From contig CATPAV010000014.1 in assembly GCA_955652245.1 (NCBI GenBank), forward strand, positions 1 to 7,207: a stretch of DNA of 7,207 nucleotides, read 5' to 3'. The notes below the pieces were generated by a model that saw only the letters and a list, made by a program, of their open reading frames with translations, made no database searches and was not told where the DNA came from. The DNA is from an uncultured Candidatus Udaeobacter sp. (GTDB lineage: Bacteria; Verrucomicrobiota; Verrucomicrobiia; Chthoniobacterales; UBA10450). Each line of letters opens with the position of its first letter. Position 1 is the first letter of the stretch. The translations under genes and the position numbers were made by a program. Below, piece by piece: positions 1-5,708 of this stretch.

Positions 1-151
1 CATTAAGAATTTCAGTGACTTGGCTACTTTTGCGTGTCCGGAGGAAAGCGGGGACAGTCATGGCGACGAGAAGTGCAATCGCCGCGACGGCGATCAGAAT
101 CTCAACCAGCATGAAAGCGGCGCGCGTAAACTTTGCTAACGCGACACTCAT
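1..151 (-). CDS. Prepilin-type N-terminal methylation protein (type II secretion pseudopilin / type IV pilin-like), 3' part outside the window
   Basis: Only the first 50 codons are visible; the gene runs off the left edge. The protein starts MSVALAKFTRAA and continues FMLVEILIAVAAIALLVAM. That is a short basic leader, then the class III signal: Phe13 as the predicted first mature residue, Glu17 at mature position +5, and a hydrophobic helix to about residue 33. The following VPAFLRTRKSSQ resembles the P-x-F-x-x-A/T-R-x-x-S-Q stretch of many Verrucomicrobia and Planctomycetes pseudopilins. Such proteins are cut and N-methylated by prepilin peptidase (PilD) and join a pseudopilus or pilus in the inner membrane. 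The residue before the cut is Ala12 rather than the usual Gly. The ATG at 151 is chosen because it gives a normal leader and has TGGA a few bases upstream. Without the C-terminal domain the exact role cannot be named. Confidence 0.85.
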   Translation of the reverse strand, partial: MSVALAKFTRAAFMLVEILIAVAAIALLVAMTVPAFLRTRKSSQVTEILN

Positions 152-271
152 TACTATTCCAGACAGCCGATCGGGCGTCAGGGTTACCGAAAAGATCGAC
201 AAGTTGCGCGCGAACTCGTTTCCAACCTGAGCGAATCCTGATTGCGCAAAGCGATTGACGGTTCTTGATTT

Positions 272-1045
272 ATGACCAGCGCGATGTTTGGAGCCAAGAC
301 ACGAAAAATCGAGCGACTCGATTTCATTCTGGCAGGAGCGCAAAAGTCGGGGACAACGGCGTTGCATTATTTCCTCGCGGCACATCCGAAGATCACGATG
401 GGCGACCAGCAGGAAATGCATTTCTTCGATGACGACGCGATGTTCGCCGACTCGGTTGATTACGAACAGTTACACAAACATTATCCGCGGCTTGCTCCAT
501 CAATCATCGCCGGTGACTGCACGCCAAGTTACGTTTATTACGAACCAGCGGCCGAACGGATTTGGCAATACAATCCGAAAATCAAATTGCTCGTTCTCTT
601 GCGCAATCCGGTCGAGCGCGCATTTGCGCATTGGAACATGCAAAGATTTAAGGGTCGCGAGCCGTTGGATTTCTTCGATGCTCTGAGAGAAGAAAAGACG
701 CGTATCGCCGGCGCGCCGCCAGCCGAAGCGGGGCGTTTTGCTTATGTCGATCGAGGATTCTATGCCCGGCAAATCCAGCGCCTCTTCAAATTCTTCCCGC
801 GTGAGCAAATGAAGGTCGTGAAGTTTGAAGAGTTCAAGGACAAACAGCGCGAAACGCTCGTTTCCATCTTTTCGTTTCTTGGTCTCGGGCCGGTGCGTTC
901 AGTGCCTAGCAAAGATAGAAATGTTGTGCCGTACGAGCGCGTCATGAATTGGGAGGAGAGGGTTTTCCTCTACAACCTATTCGCGGACGACATCGCGAAG
1001 CTCGAGCAAATGCTCGATTGGAATTGTTCGGACTGGAAGCTGTAG
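272..1045 (+). CDS. PAPS-dependent sulfotransferase family protein
   Basis: A 257-residue cytosolic-type sulfotransferase, expected to move sulfate from PAPS to a hydroxyl or amino group of a glycan, lipid or small molecule. The 5'-phosphosulfate loop is at residues 22-31 (GAQKSGTTAL, Lys25 being the PAPS-binding lysine). Next come Glu48 in QEMHFF, matching the catalytic Glu of heparan N-sulfotransferase-like enzymes, and the GDCTPSY strand at 81-87. The 3'-phosphate site is at 106-123 (LLVLLRNPVERAFAHW, Arg111). The stretch GRFAYVDRGFYARQI and the C-terminal RNVVPYERV segment also fit the family. Length is close to bacterial members (about 250-300). The 3'-phosphate-binding serine, usual in RAYSHW, is Ala119 here. 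The start at 272 is the first ATG; Met5 at 284 is an alternative, and neither has a clear ribosome-binding site. It is divergent from the pilin gene and convergent with the methyltransferase gene. The substrate is unknown. Confidence 0.92.
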   Translation: MTSAMFGAKTRKIERLDFILAGAQKSGTTALHYFLAAHPKITMGDQQEMHFFDDDAMFADSVDYEQLHKHYPRLAPSIIAGDCTPSYVYYEPAAERIWQYNPKIKLLVLLRNPVERAFAHWNMQRFKGREPLDFFDALREEKTRIAGAPPAEAGRFAYVDRGFYARQIQRLFKFFPREQMKVVKFEEFKDKQRETLVSIFSFLGLGPVRSVPSKDRNVVPYERVMNWEERVFLYNLFADDIAKLEQMLDWNCSDWKL

Positions 1046-1099
1046 CTTGTAGCAAGTGCCGAAACCGAAAACTAGGCGTTTGGCACAAACGCCTCTACA
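1041..1099. repeat. Small palindromic element between convergent genes, with TGTAG/CTACA ends
   Basis: The gap between the sulfotransferase and methyltransferase genes is almost filled by a short element. It begins TGTAG (1041-1045), ends CTACA (1095-1099), has an inner GTGCC/GGCAC pair (1056-1060 and 1082-1086), and contains the perfect hairpin listed separately. The terminal TGTAG repeats supply the TAG stop codons of both genes, one on each strand. TGTAGC is repeated at 1041-1046 and 1048-1053. The layout suggests a dispersed REP-like or miniature element that doubles as a terminator. Its copy number in the genome cannot be judged from one window. Confidence 0.5.
1074..1094. terminator. 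Hairpin terminator between convergent genes
   Basis: A perfect 9-bp inverted repeat, AGGCGTTTG / CAAACGCCT, with a 3-nt loop (1083-1085). It lies 28 bases after the plus-strand stop codon and directly after the minus-strand stop. On the minus strand the hairpin is followed by AGTTTTCGGTTT, a broken U-rich tract that fits an intrinsic terminator for the methyltransferase gene. On the plus strand the next bases (CTACAACGATTT) are poorer in T, so termination in that direction is less sure. Confidence 0.65.
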
Positions 1100-1862
1100 A
1101 CGATTTGTCGATCTTGCGTCTTGTTTGTTTGAATCGTGGACGTTGATTCGGATCTGCCGCGAGCAACGCCTTTGAACGAAAGATGCGCGCGCCTTCGGAC
1201 AGAAAATAGGCACGCAGCTTCTTTGTAAAAAATGAAGAGCCCTCGGGACGCGGATTAAAATCCAACAACAAGCGACCTGCAGGTTTCAGAAAACGCGTTC
1301 GGATGTCGTCGATGAAAAATCTCCAATCCGCGGACGCCCATTCATCCCACTCTCCGCTTGGGGCGCGTGCTACTCGATGAAAACAAACCCGATGCCCGGT
1401 AATGAGATCGAATTTTTCTCCGAGGTCGGGCAGCGGAACTTGCGGATGAATCCGCGAGACCACGCGGTGGACATTGAGCAATTCGGTAGTGCCTCGGAAG
1501 AGCGGCTCCTCGTCGGTATCGAGGCCGAGCCCTTCATGACCGAAGAACCGGCAGACGTAGAGGAAATATCCGGCGCCGCATCCAAGATCGAGAATGCGGA
1601 GGGGCGGAGTTCGGTCGAGCCAAAGATCTTGGGCGCGCTCGACGTTGATGCCGATCCACCGGGCAGCGTTCTCATAAGCATTGATCCTTCGCGCATTGGG
1701 CCGGTAGGGATACTGCTCGCGCAGTCTGGTTAATTCTAAGCGATCGAGCGTCGCCAAGATCCGTCGAGAACTCACAGGATGAGTCCACCGGCGGACGTGT
1801 TCCCACAAGCTTTCGACCGCGTCGAAGGACAACAGCTTTTGGAACTTTCGCGAAACTCGCAT
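1095..1862 (-). CDS. Class I SAM-dependent methyltransferase
   Basis: A 255-residue protein with a Rossmann-fold methyltransferase core in the middle. Motif I is at residues 90-100 (ILDLGCGAGYF). The acidic residue that would hold the SAM ribose is Asp115 in GLGLDTD. A post-I strand is at 151-163 (FDLITGHRVCFHR), and the motif III-like LKPAGRLLLDFNP is at 192-204. The roughly 85 residues before the core are basic and helix-prone and may bind substrate; the last 45 are rich in Arg and Lys. The tryptophan-rich segment before the last motif (EWDEW..ADWRFF, 171-183) is seen in methyltransferases of glycan and small-molecule clusters, but the substrate cannot be named. The start is firm: the ATG at 1862 is the first in frame after a TAG six codons upstream. 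The membrane-anchored protein gene lies 46 bp upstream on the same strand, so the two may be co-transcribed. Confidence 0.87.
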   Translation of the reverse strand: MRVSRKFQKLLSFDAVESLWEHVRRWTHPVSSRRILATLDRLELTRLREQYPYRPNARRINAYENAARWIGINVERAQDLWLDRTPPLRILDLGCGAGYFLYVCRFFGHEGLGLDTDEEPLFRGTTELLNVHRVVSRIHPQVPLPDLGEKFDLITGHRVCFHRVARAPSGEWDEWASADWRFFIDDIRTRFLKPAGRLLLDFNPRPEGSSFFTKKLRAYFLSEGARIFRSKALLAADPNQRPRFKQTRRKIDKSL

Positions 1863-1908
1863 CCAGAAACGATGCAGCTAACTGCAGGACAGGCAAGTAG
1901 GGTTCGGC

Positions 1909-2514
1909 TCAGAGACGGATGTCAACGCGGATCAGACCAGTCGAACCTTCAAGCGTCATGAAGTCGCTGGCCCAGCCGTCGCCCGAATAAAAATATTGTT
2001 CGTAACGCCAGAGCATTTCCAATCTCGCGCCGTTTTGTTTGTGCCAACGAACTTGATAGTATAAATGCCGTTTCCACGACGGCGAATGGCCGCTCATGAA
2101 ATTAAGGTCGAACGGCGTCGGCCAACTAAGAACGCTGCGGCGAAATGCGATCGAAGCATCGTCGCTCGCCGTGGGTACGGTAGCTAGATTTTCCGCTTCT
2201 GATCGCGGTGGACCGAAAGCGAAAACTTTTCCGCCGGCCGACAGAGCAAGCTGACCATCTTTTGTTGAGCCGATGTTGGGAGTTGAACACGTCGGGTCTG
2301 CGGCATTTAGACTTAGAGCAAGATCGTTGATGTGGAGAATGCCGCCGGTTCCGCTGCCTTCATAGATGATTGAATTAATCCGCGCTGAAGCTGTTTCAAC
2401 GGTCCCGAATCGATCGATGAACAATGAGATCTGTCGCCCACCGAAAATCCATATCACTGAGCCCGCGATGACGCATACGACGAGTATCACAAGCGTGATC
2501 AGAATCCTTCGCAT
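1909..2514 (-). CDS. Membrane-anchored protein of unknown function
   Basis: A 201-residue protein that I do not recognise. It starts MRRILITLVILVVCVIAGSV: two arginines, then one hydrophobic helix to about residue 24, so it is either anchored in the inner membrane by its N-terminus or exported. The remaining 175 residues are soluble and probably periplasmic. They include a Gly/Ser-rich turn (53-58), two cysteines in all (Cys14 in the helix, Cys76 outside it), and a C-terminal part rich in Trp, Tyr and Arg (143-180) suggesting a beta-strand fold. An in-frame TTG at 2538 would add eight residues, but the ATG at 2514 puts the basic residues directly before the helix and is preferred. No clear ribosome-binding site is seen. 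It sits 46 bp upstream of the methyltransferase gene and is divergent from the DUF1345-like gene. The continuous reading frame with a sensible membrane anchor is the main evidence that it is real. Confidence 0.68.
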   Translation of the reverse strand: MRRILITLVILVVCVIAGSVIWIFGGRQISLFIDRFGTVETASARINSIIYEGSGTGGILHINDLALSLNAADPTCSTPNIGSTKDGQLALSAGGKVFAFGPPRSEAENLATVPTASDDASIAFRRSVLSWPTPFDLNFMSGHSPSWKRHLYYQVRWHKQNGARLEMLWRYEQYFYSGDGWASDFMTLEGSTGLIRVDIRL

Positions 2515-2580
2515 AACGAAAATATTTATTTGGAACAACCGTGAGGCATTTAGGAGTCTGTTGTAGCCCCGGTTTTATGC

Positions 2581-2600
2581 GCGGTCGAGCACACTCGCGC
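2581..2600. other. Small hairpin in the divergent intergenic region
   Basis: The region 2515-2667 separates two divergent genes and must hold both promoters, but I cannot pick out convincing -35/-10 pairs. The AT-rich AAATAAATATTTT stretch just upstream of the minus-strand ATG is the only -10-like text. The region contains an imperfect hairpin: GCG, a 2-nt bulge, CGAG, loop CACA, then CTCGCGC. It follows a TTGTAGC (2561-2567) like that in the palindromic element at 1041-1099. It may be an operator, a 5' untranslated structure, or chance. Confidence 0.25.
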
Positions 2601-2667
2601 AATCTGTCGTTCTCTCCCAGCTGTTTGTTGCTCGCGCCGCGTTAAATCCTGGCTATAGCCCAATGTA

Positions 2668-3327
2668 ATGAGTGACTCGACCGAGCACGTCGACAAACCA
2701 GAACCTCGCTGGCAGGCGCTGCTCGCGTTAGTGGCCATTGGGGGAATTTATCTGGCGTTGCCGCCGTGGTTCACTGTCGGTCCCACATGGCTGCTGCCAG
2801 TTTTGATTGTCGTACTATTAATTCCAACTGTCGTGTCCCATCGGATGGGACGGCACTCCTTGAACCACGCGCTCGGGATCGTGATTAACGCAATCATCAC
2901 ACTGGCGTTAATTGGGTCGGTTACCTTGCTGGTTGGGGCGATACCGGTTCACAAAGAAGCGCCTCTTTACCTTTTGCTCTCGGGCGCGGAACTGTGGCTC
3001 ACTAACGTTCTGGTGTTTGCGCTCTGGTACTGGCGACTCGATGGCGGCGGACCAACGGTGCGCGATCAACGCCGCGAATTCGGCAGCAGCAGTTTCGTAT
3101 TCCCGCAAATGCAGATCGAAAAAATCGAGCGCGGACGATTCAGAGTGGAAAGGTGGCGGCCCGGGTTTGTCGATTACCTCTTCATCGCGTTTACGACCAG
3201 CTCCACTTTTGGCCCTACTGATGCGCCGATCCTGGCGCGCTGGGCGAAAGTTCTCACCATGTGCCAGATTTTCCTTTCACTGAGCATTGTTGTTTTGCTC
3301 ATCTCGCGCGCTGTCGGCATCCTGTAA
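2668..3327 (+). CDS. DUF1345-like multi-pass membrane protein
   Basis: A 219-residue integral membrane protein. A short charged, probably cytoplasmic N-terminus (1-14) is followed by hydrophobic segments at about 16-35, 40-56, 67-92 and 98-121. A hydrophilic loop (123-165) comes next, then a re-entrant-looking stretch FVDYLFIAFTTSSTFGPTDA (167-186), then a last helix (195-218) ending SRAVGIL. A D/YLF-x-AFTTS-x-x-F-x-PTD motif followed by a final helix ending in a R-A-V-x-IL pattern is typical of DUF1345 and related uncharacterised membrane proteins. The AFTTSSTFGPTD stretch recalls the pore loop of two-helix potassium channels (TTxTxGYGD) but lacks the GYG filter. Transport activity is therefore speculative. 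No good ribosome-binding site precedes the ATG; Met60 is too deep in the second helix region to be the start. The gene converges on the 50-residue membrane protein gene. Confidence 0.82.
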   Translation: MSDSTEHVDKPEPRWQALLALVAIGGIYLALPPWFTVGPTWLLPVLIVVLLIPTVVSHRMGRHSLNHALGIVINAIITLALIGSVTLLVGAIPVHKEAPLYLLLSGAELWLTNVLVFALWYWRLDGGGPTVRDQRREFGSSSFVFPQMQIEKIERGRFRVERWRPGFVDYLFIAFTTSSTFGPTDAPILARWAKVLTMCQIFLSLSIVVLLISRAVGIL

Positions 3328-3354
3328 TCTTCGCGCGCTCTCAGCGCTTTGCGC

Positions 3355-3380
3355 AAAAACGACGGCGCAGATCACGCCGT
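3355..3380 (-). terminator. Intrinsic terminator of the 50-residue membrane protein gene
   Basis: On the minus strand, 20 bases after the stop codon at 3401, ACGGCG (3380-3375) pairs perfectly with CGCCGT (3367-3362) across a 7-nt loop. CG and then TTTTT (3359-3355) follow. A 6-bp GC-rich stem followed by a T run is a standard Rho-independent terminator. No comparable T run lies after a hairpin on the plus strand for the gene ending at 3327. Confidence 0.7.
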
Positions 3381-3400
3381 ATGAATGAGGTTGTGCCGCG

Positions 3401-3553
3401 CTATCTGCCTATGAGAATGAGAATTCCGGCCGCGAGTGCCAAAATCCCCGTCACTATCACGGGAATAGCGATTGTGTGGATGAGCGCACTGATTCCGATG
3501 AGGATCAGGTAGATTGCCAGCAGGAGCATTCCGAGATTTTTGGTGATGTTCAT
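3401..3553 (-). CDS. Small (50-residue) hydrophobic membrane protein
   Basis: The protein starts MNITKNLGMLLLAIYLILIG and ends AAGILILIGR. It is almost wholly hydrophobic: two predicted helices (about 8-24 and 28-48) joined by a short S-A-L-I-H-T turn, with a Lys near the start and an Arg at the end. The reading frame is open further upstream, but the ATG at 3553 is chosen because the hydrophobic pattern starts at once, the upstream part is antisense-like translation overlapping the ATP-grasp gene, and AAGAAAG lies 4 to 10 bases before it as a plausible ribosome-binding site. I associate 50-residue proteins with a KNLGMLLL start and an AAGILILxGR end with Verrucomicrobia and some other soil bacteria, where they are unnamed; this is from memory. 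The function is unknown. The last gene of the minus-strand run, it lies 50 bp after the ATP-grasp gene and is followed by a clear terminator. Confidence 0.72.
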   Translation of the reverse strand: MNITKNLGMLLLAIYLILIGISALIHTIAIPVIVTGILALAAGILILIGR

Positions 3554-3603
3554 ATGTCTTTCTTGAGGCAAACCACTTGCACTTGCACGCTCAAAAAAGA
3601 TGA

Positions 3604-4944
3604 CTAAGTCGCGGCGATGACGCGAGCCGCTGTCGCACCGCTTCGTGACGGTACGAGAATTGCATCGCGCATTCCGTGCAAAAACTTTTTGTCTGCTGGA
3701 GCAATAGTCGCGAGCGCGCCTCGCAGCTTTACGCGATCTTGTTCGACAAAATAATACGGGCAAAGGCGAACACGGCCTTTCATTGTTTTTAGCTCGTGCG
3801 AATTTGTGTCCGAATACTGGTGCTCAAACAACCGGCCTTTGTGAAAGCGCTGCATAATCGTCGGCGACGATTCGAAGCTCGAGAGTGCGTCGTCGATCCT
3901 GCGTTCCCATTCGGCGTGGGGAAGATCGGCACCGAGCGCGATGCCGCGACTCCCCCAACCGAGTGGCGAAAACCCGCTTACCTTTAAAAGTAGATCTCGA
4001 TCTTTCTGGCTGAACTTGGCCGCTTCGCGCCAGTCATGGATTTCCAGTCGTGGGATTACCGCGTGTTGCGGCAACGGCGTCGGATCGAGCAGCCAGGAGT
4101 ACGGGATCACTTCTTGTAGTTTGATGAAGTATTTGTCGCCCAGTTCGCGTCGCCAAAACTCTCGAAGCGGCTGCATCCAAAAAAGCGCAAACCACATCTT
4201 TTCCTCGAGGTATGGTTTGATGGACGGCGTGATGGTGATGCGCCCTTCAGCGCTCGCGCGCAACGCGCTTTGGATTTTTGGAATATTTGGCAGATCAAAC
4301 AGTTCGAAGAACCGATAGACAGCGCGCCCATTTTGCGGCTCGTAATTTTCGGCAGGCACGACGCGCCACTCGAATTCACGATGTCGATCCTTCAAGCGTG
4401 CCGCGATCCATTCCATCTCCGGCCGATAGGTTGCCGCTTCCTGTGAAATGATGATATCGCCGCCCTCGGGCAGCACGCTCCGAAATCCATCGAGCATTCC
4501 ATCTGGGCCACCGATGATTCCGTTATCGAAGGCCGAATACGTTTGGTTCAGCCAAGCAGTTAGCCCGATCCCACCGGGAACCGAATCGACTTCCGCGATG
4601 ACGTAGCCATTCTCGGTGAGAATGAGATCCGGCCGAATGACTCGCGGCAGATCATCGCGAATTTCTTTGCGACGCGAGAACTCGATCAGTTCTTTTGGTT
4701 TGCCCGCATCGAGATAACGCGCGATCCATTCCGGCTGTTTCCCCTTTACGCTAAGTTGATAGAGCTGATTACAGGCGCGCTGAAAAACAAAAATCCGATG
4801 TCCAAGCTGTTCGAGCTCGCCGACGAATTTCTTGCCGATTGGAAATGGGTCAGACGAAAGCAACCAATCCTTTTCCGCAAAGAAGCCCTTCTTCGGAAAG
4901 GCGTTGCGAATGGCGTCTAATCTGCTCTCGGCGACGGCAACCAT
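3604..4944 (-). CDS. ATP-grasp-like protein of unknown substrate
   Basis: A 446-residue cytosolic protein with no signal or membrane segment. Residues 104-136 contain RPDLIL...VIAEVDSVPGGIGLTAWLNQTY, a pre-ATP-grasp-like region. Residues 317-334 (DLLLKVSGFSPLGWGSRG) match the ATP-binding lysine strand and glycine-rich loop of ATP-grasp ligases. SPTIMQRFHKGR (360-371) looks like the hinge that holds adenine. RVRLCPYYFV...LRGALATIAP (391-416) fits the C-terminal metal-binding half. Family knowledge suggests carboxylate-amine or peptide-like ligation, perhaps distantly related to glutathionylspermidine-synthase-like enzymes, but the substrate is unknown and the fold call is by motif only. Two upstream starts are possible: an ATG at 5001 (465 residues) and a TTG at 5016 (470 residues). 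The ATG at 4944 is preferred because 4961-5012 looks like repeated intergenic DNA. Its own ribosome-binding site is weak. It follows ruvA on the same strand. Confidence 0.82.
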   Translation of the reverse strand: MVAVAESRLDAIRNAFPKKGFFAEKDWLLSSDPFPIGKKFVGELEQLGHRIFVFQRACNQLYQLSVKGKQPEWIARYLDAGKPKELIEFSRRKEIRDDLPRVIRPDLILTENGYVIAEVDSVPGGIGLTAWLNQTYSAFDNGIIGGPDGMLDGFRSVLPEGGDIIISQEAATYRPEMEWIAARLKDRHREFEWRVVPAENYEPQNGRAVYRFFELFDLPNIPKIQSALRASAEGRITITPSIKPYLEEKMWFALFWMQPLREFWRRELGDKYFIKLQEVIPYSWLLDPTPLPQHAVIPRLEIHDWREAAKFSQKDRDLLLKVSGFSPLGWGSRGIALGADLPHAEWERRIDDALSSFESSPTIMQRFHKGRLFEHQYSDTNSHELKTMKGRVRLCPYYFVEQDRVKLRGALATIAPADKKFLHGMRDAILVPSRSGATAARVIAAT

Positions 4945-4960
4945 ATCGATCTTGGTAACG

Positions 4961-5012
4961 TCCAATGTGCAACCCGCCTTCGCAAGACTACGGCGAGGCA
5001 TGCATCCAATGT
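4961..5012. repeat. Self-complementary 36-bp segment flanked by an 8-bp direct repeat
   Basis: TCCAATGT occurs at 4961-4968 and again at 5005-5012, in the same orientation. The 36 bases between (4969-5004) are GC-rich and can fold: CGCC (4975-4978) with GGCG (4992-4995), CTT-CGC-AAG inside (4978-4986), and alternatively GCCTT with GAGGC. A short direct repeat around a foldable core resembles a miniature inserted element with a target duplication. It lies just before the preferred start of the ATP-grasp gene, or inside it if the upstream start is used. Confidence 0.4.
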
Positions 5013-5088
5013 CCAATACTCAAATATTGCAGGGCATCTCTGCGAGACGCCATTTCCGCGGAAGGCCTCTGACACAGACGCCCTTCAA

Positions 5089-5700
5089 TCATCTCCCAGC
5101 AGCCATCCGTTTCAGGGCAAGCTTAACGAGTTCTTCCGCCGGTTTTGCTTCGCTCTTTTCCTGCAATTCCCGTACCGCTTTATGCGCGTCGATTTGTTTG
5201 TAGCCGAGTGCTATCAACGCGAGCACTGCTTCGTTCGCCTGTTCCTGCTCCGGTGTGGGTGCGTGCATGGAACTGGCCGCTTCCCAGGCTGCCGCCACGC
5301 CCAGCTTGTCTTTCAACTCGAGAACAATTCGTTCGGCCGTCTTTTTTCCGAGACCGCTGATTTTCGAAAGCGACGCGACATCGGAGTTTACTACCGCCGC
5401 TTTGAAACTGTTAACGCTCATTCCGCTGAGAACAGCGAGGGCCAGTTTTGGACCGATGCCACTCACGTTATTGACCAGCAATCGAAAAAGATCGCGCTCA
5501 GCCGCGGTCATGAATCCATAAAGGATTTGTGCATCTTCCCGCACGTGCAGATGAGTGAGAATGCGAATATCCTGGCCAGCTGCCGGCAATTTGTCGTAGC
5601 TCGAAAGCGGAATAAAAACTTCGTAGCCAACTCCGCCAACATCGACAATCGCCTGCGTGGGCAACGCGCTGACCAATTTGCCGTCGAGAAATGTGATCAT
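5089..5700 (-). CDS. ruvA: Holliday junction branch migration complex subunit RuvA
   Basis: A 203-residue protein of normal RuvA length. RuvA binds four-way DNA junctions as a tetramer and recruits the RuvB motor for branch migration in recombinational repair; RuvC then cuts the junction. Domain I is the OB fold from MITFLDGKLV to about residue 63, including VGGVGYEVFIP (21-31) and HLHVREDAQILYGF (50-63). Domain II has two helix-hairpin-helix motifs, at 74-93 (VSGIGPKLAL) and 109-128 (ISGLGKKTAERI). After a flexible linker (about 138-153) comes the RuvB-binding domain III at 154-200 (EAVLALIALGYK). The start at 5700 matches the family's conserved N-terminus; the frame is open to 5757, but that extension translates the tandem repeat and is not RuvA-like. 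No ruvB or ruvC is next to it. Between GT39 upstream and the ATP-grasp gene downstream on the same strand, it has no LexA-like box that I can see. Confidence 0.98.
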   Translation of the reverse strand: MITFLDGKLVSALPTQAIVDVGGVGYEVFIPLSSYDKLPAAGQDIRILTHLHVREDAQILYGFMTAAERDLFRLLVNNVSGIGPKLALAVLSGMSVNSFKAAVVNSDVASLSKISGLGKKTAERIVLELKDKLGVAAAWEAASSMHAPTPEQEQANEAVLALIALGYKQIDAHKAVRELQEKSEAKPAEELVKLALKRMAAGR

Positions 5701-5708
5701 GTGGCTTG

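Noticed and set aside
15..230. 71-codon plus-strand reading frame at the left edge
   Set aside because: It lies antisense to the prepilin-like gene, whose leader and hydrophobic motif are clear. The translated product has no recognisable feature.
152..271. Divergent promoter region between the pilin and sulfotransferase genes, with a TTGACG near 255
   Set aside because: The TTGACG lies too close to the ATG at 272 to leave room for a -10 box and leader. I could not support any specific promoter here.
1377..1733. 118-codon plus-strand frame inside the methyltransferase gene
   Set aside because: It is antisense to the SAM-binding core (LDLGCGAGYF), and its product looks like an antisense translation.
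272..2514. Sulfotransferase, methyltransferase and GT39 as one glycan-modification cluster
   Set aside because: The genes are on different strands, separated by a terminator and by unrelated genes (ruvA, ATP-grasp, DUF1345-like). Shared function is possible but not supported by the layout.
3595..3634. Possible terminator after the ATP-grasp gene (GCGGC/GCCGC stem and a run of six T on the minus strand)
   Set aside because: The T run lies more than ten bases after the short 5-bp stem and the stem is inside the coding sequence, so it is not a standard intrinsic terminator.
3554..3763. Upstream extension of the 50-residue protein to 120 residues
   Set aside because: The extension overlaps the 3' end of the ATP-grasp gene in another frame, and its product is Arg/Ser/Cys-rich and unlike the hydrophobic protein. 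The ATG at 3553 has a plausible ribosome-binding site.
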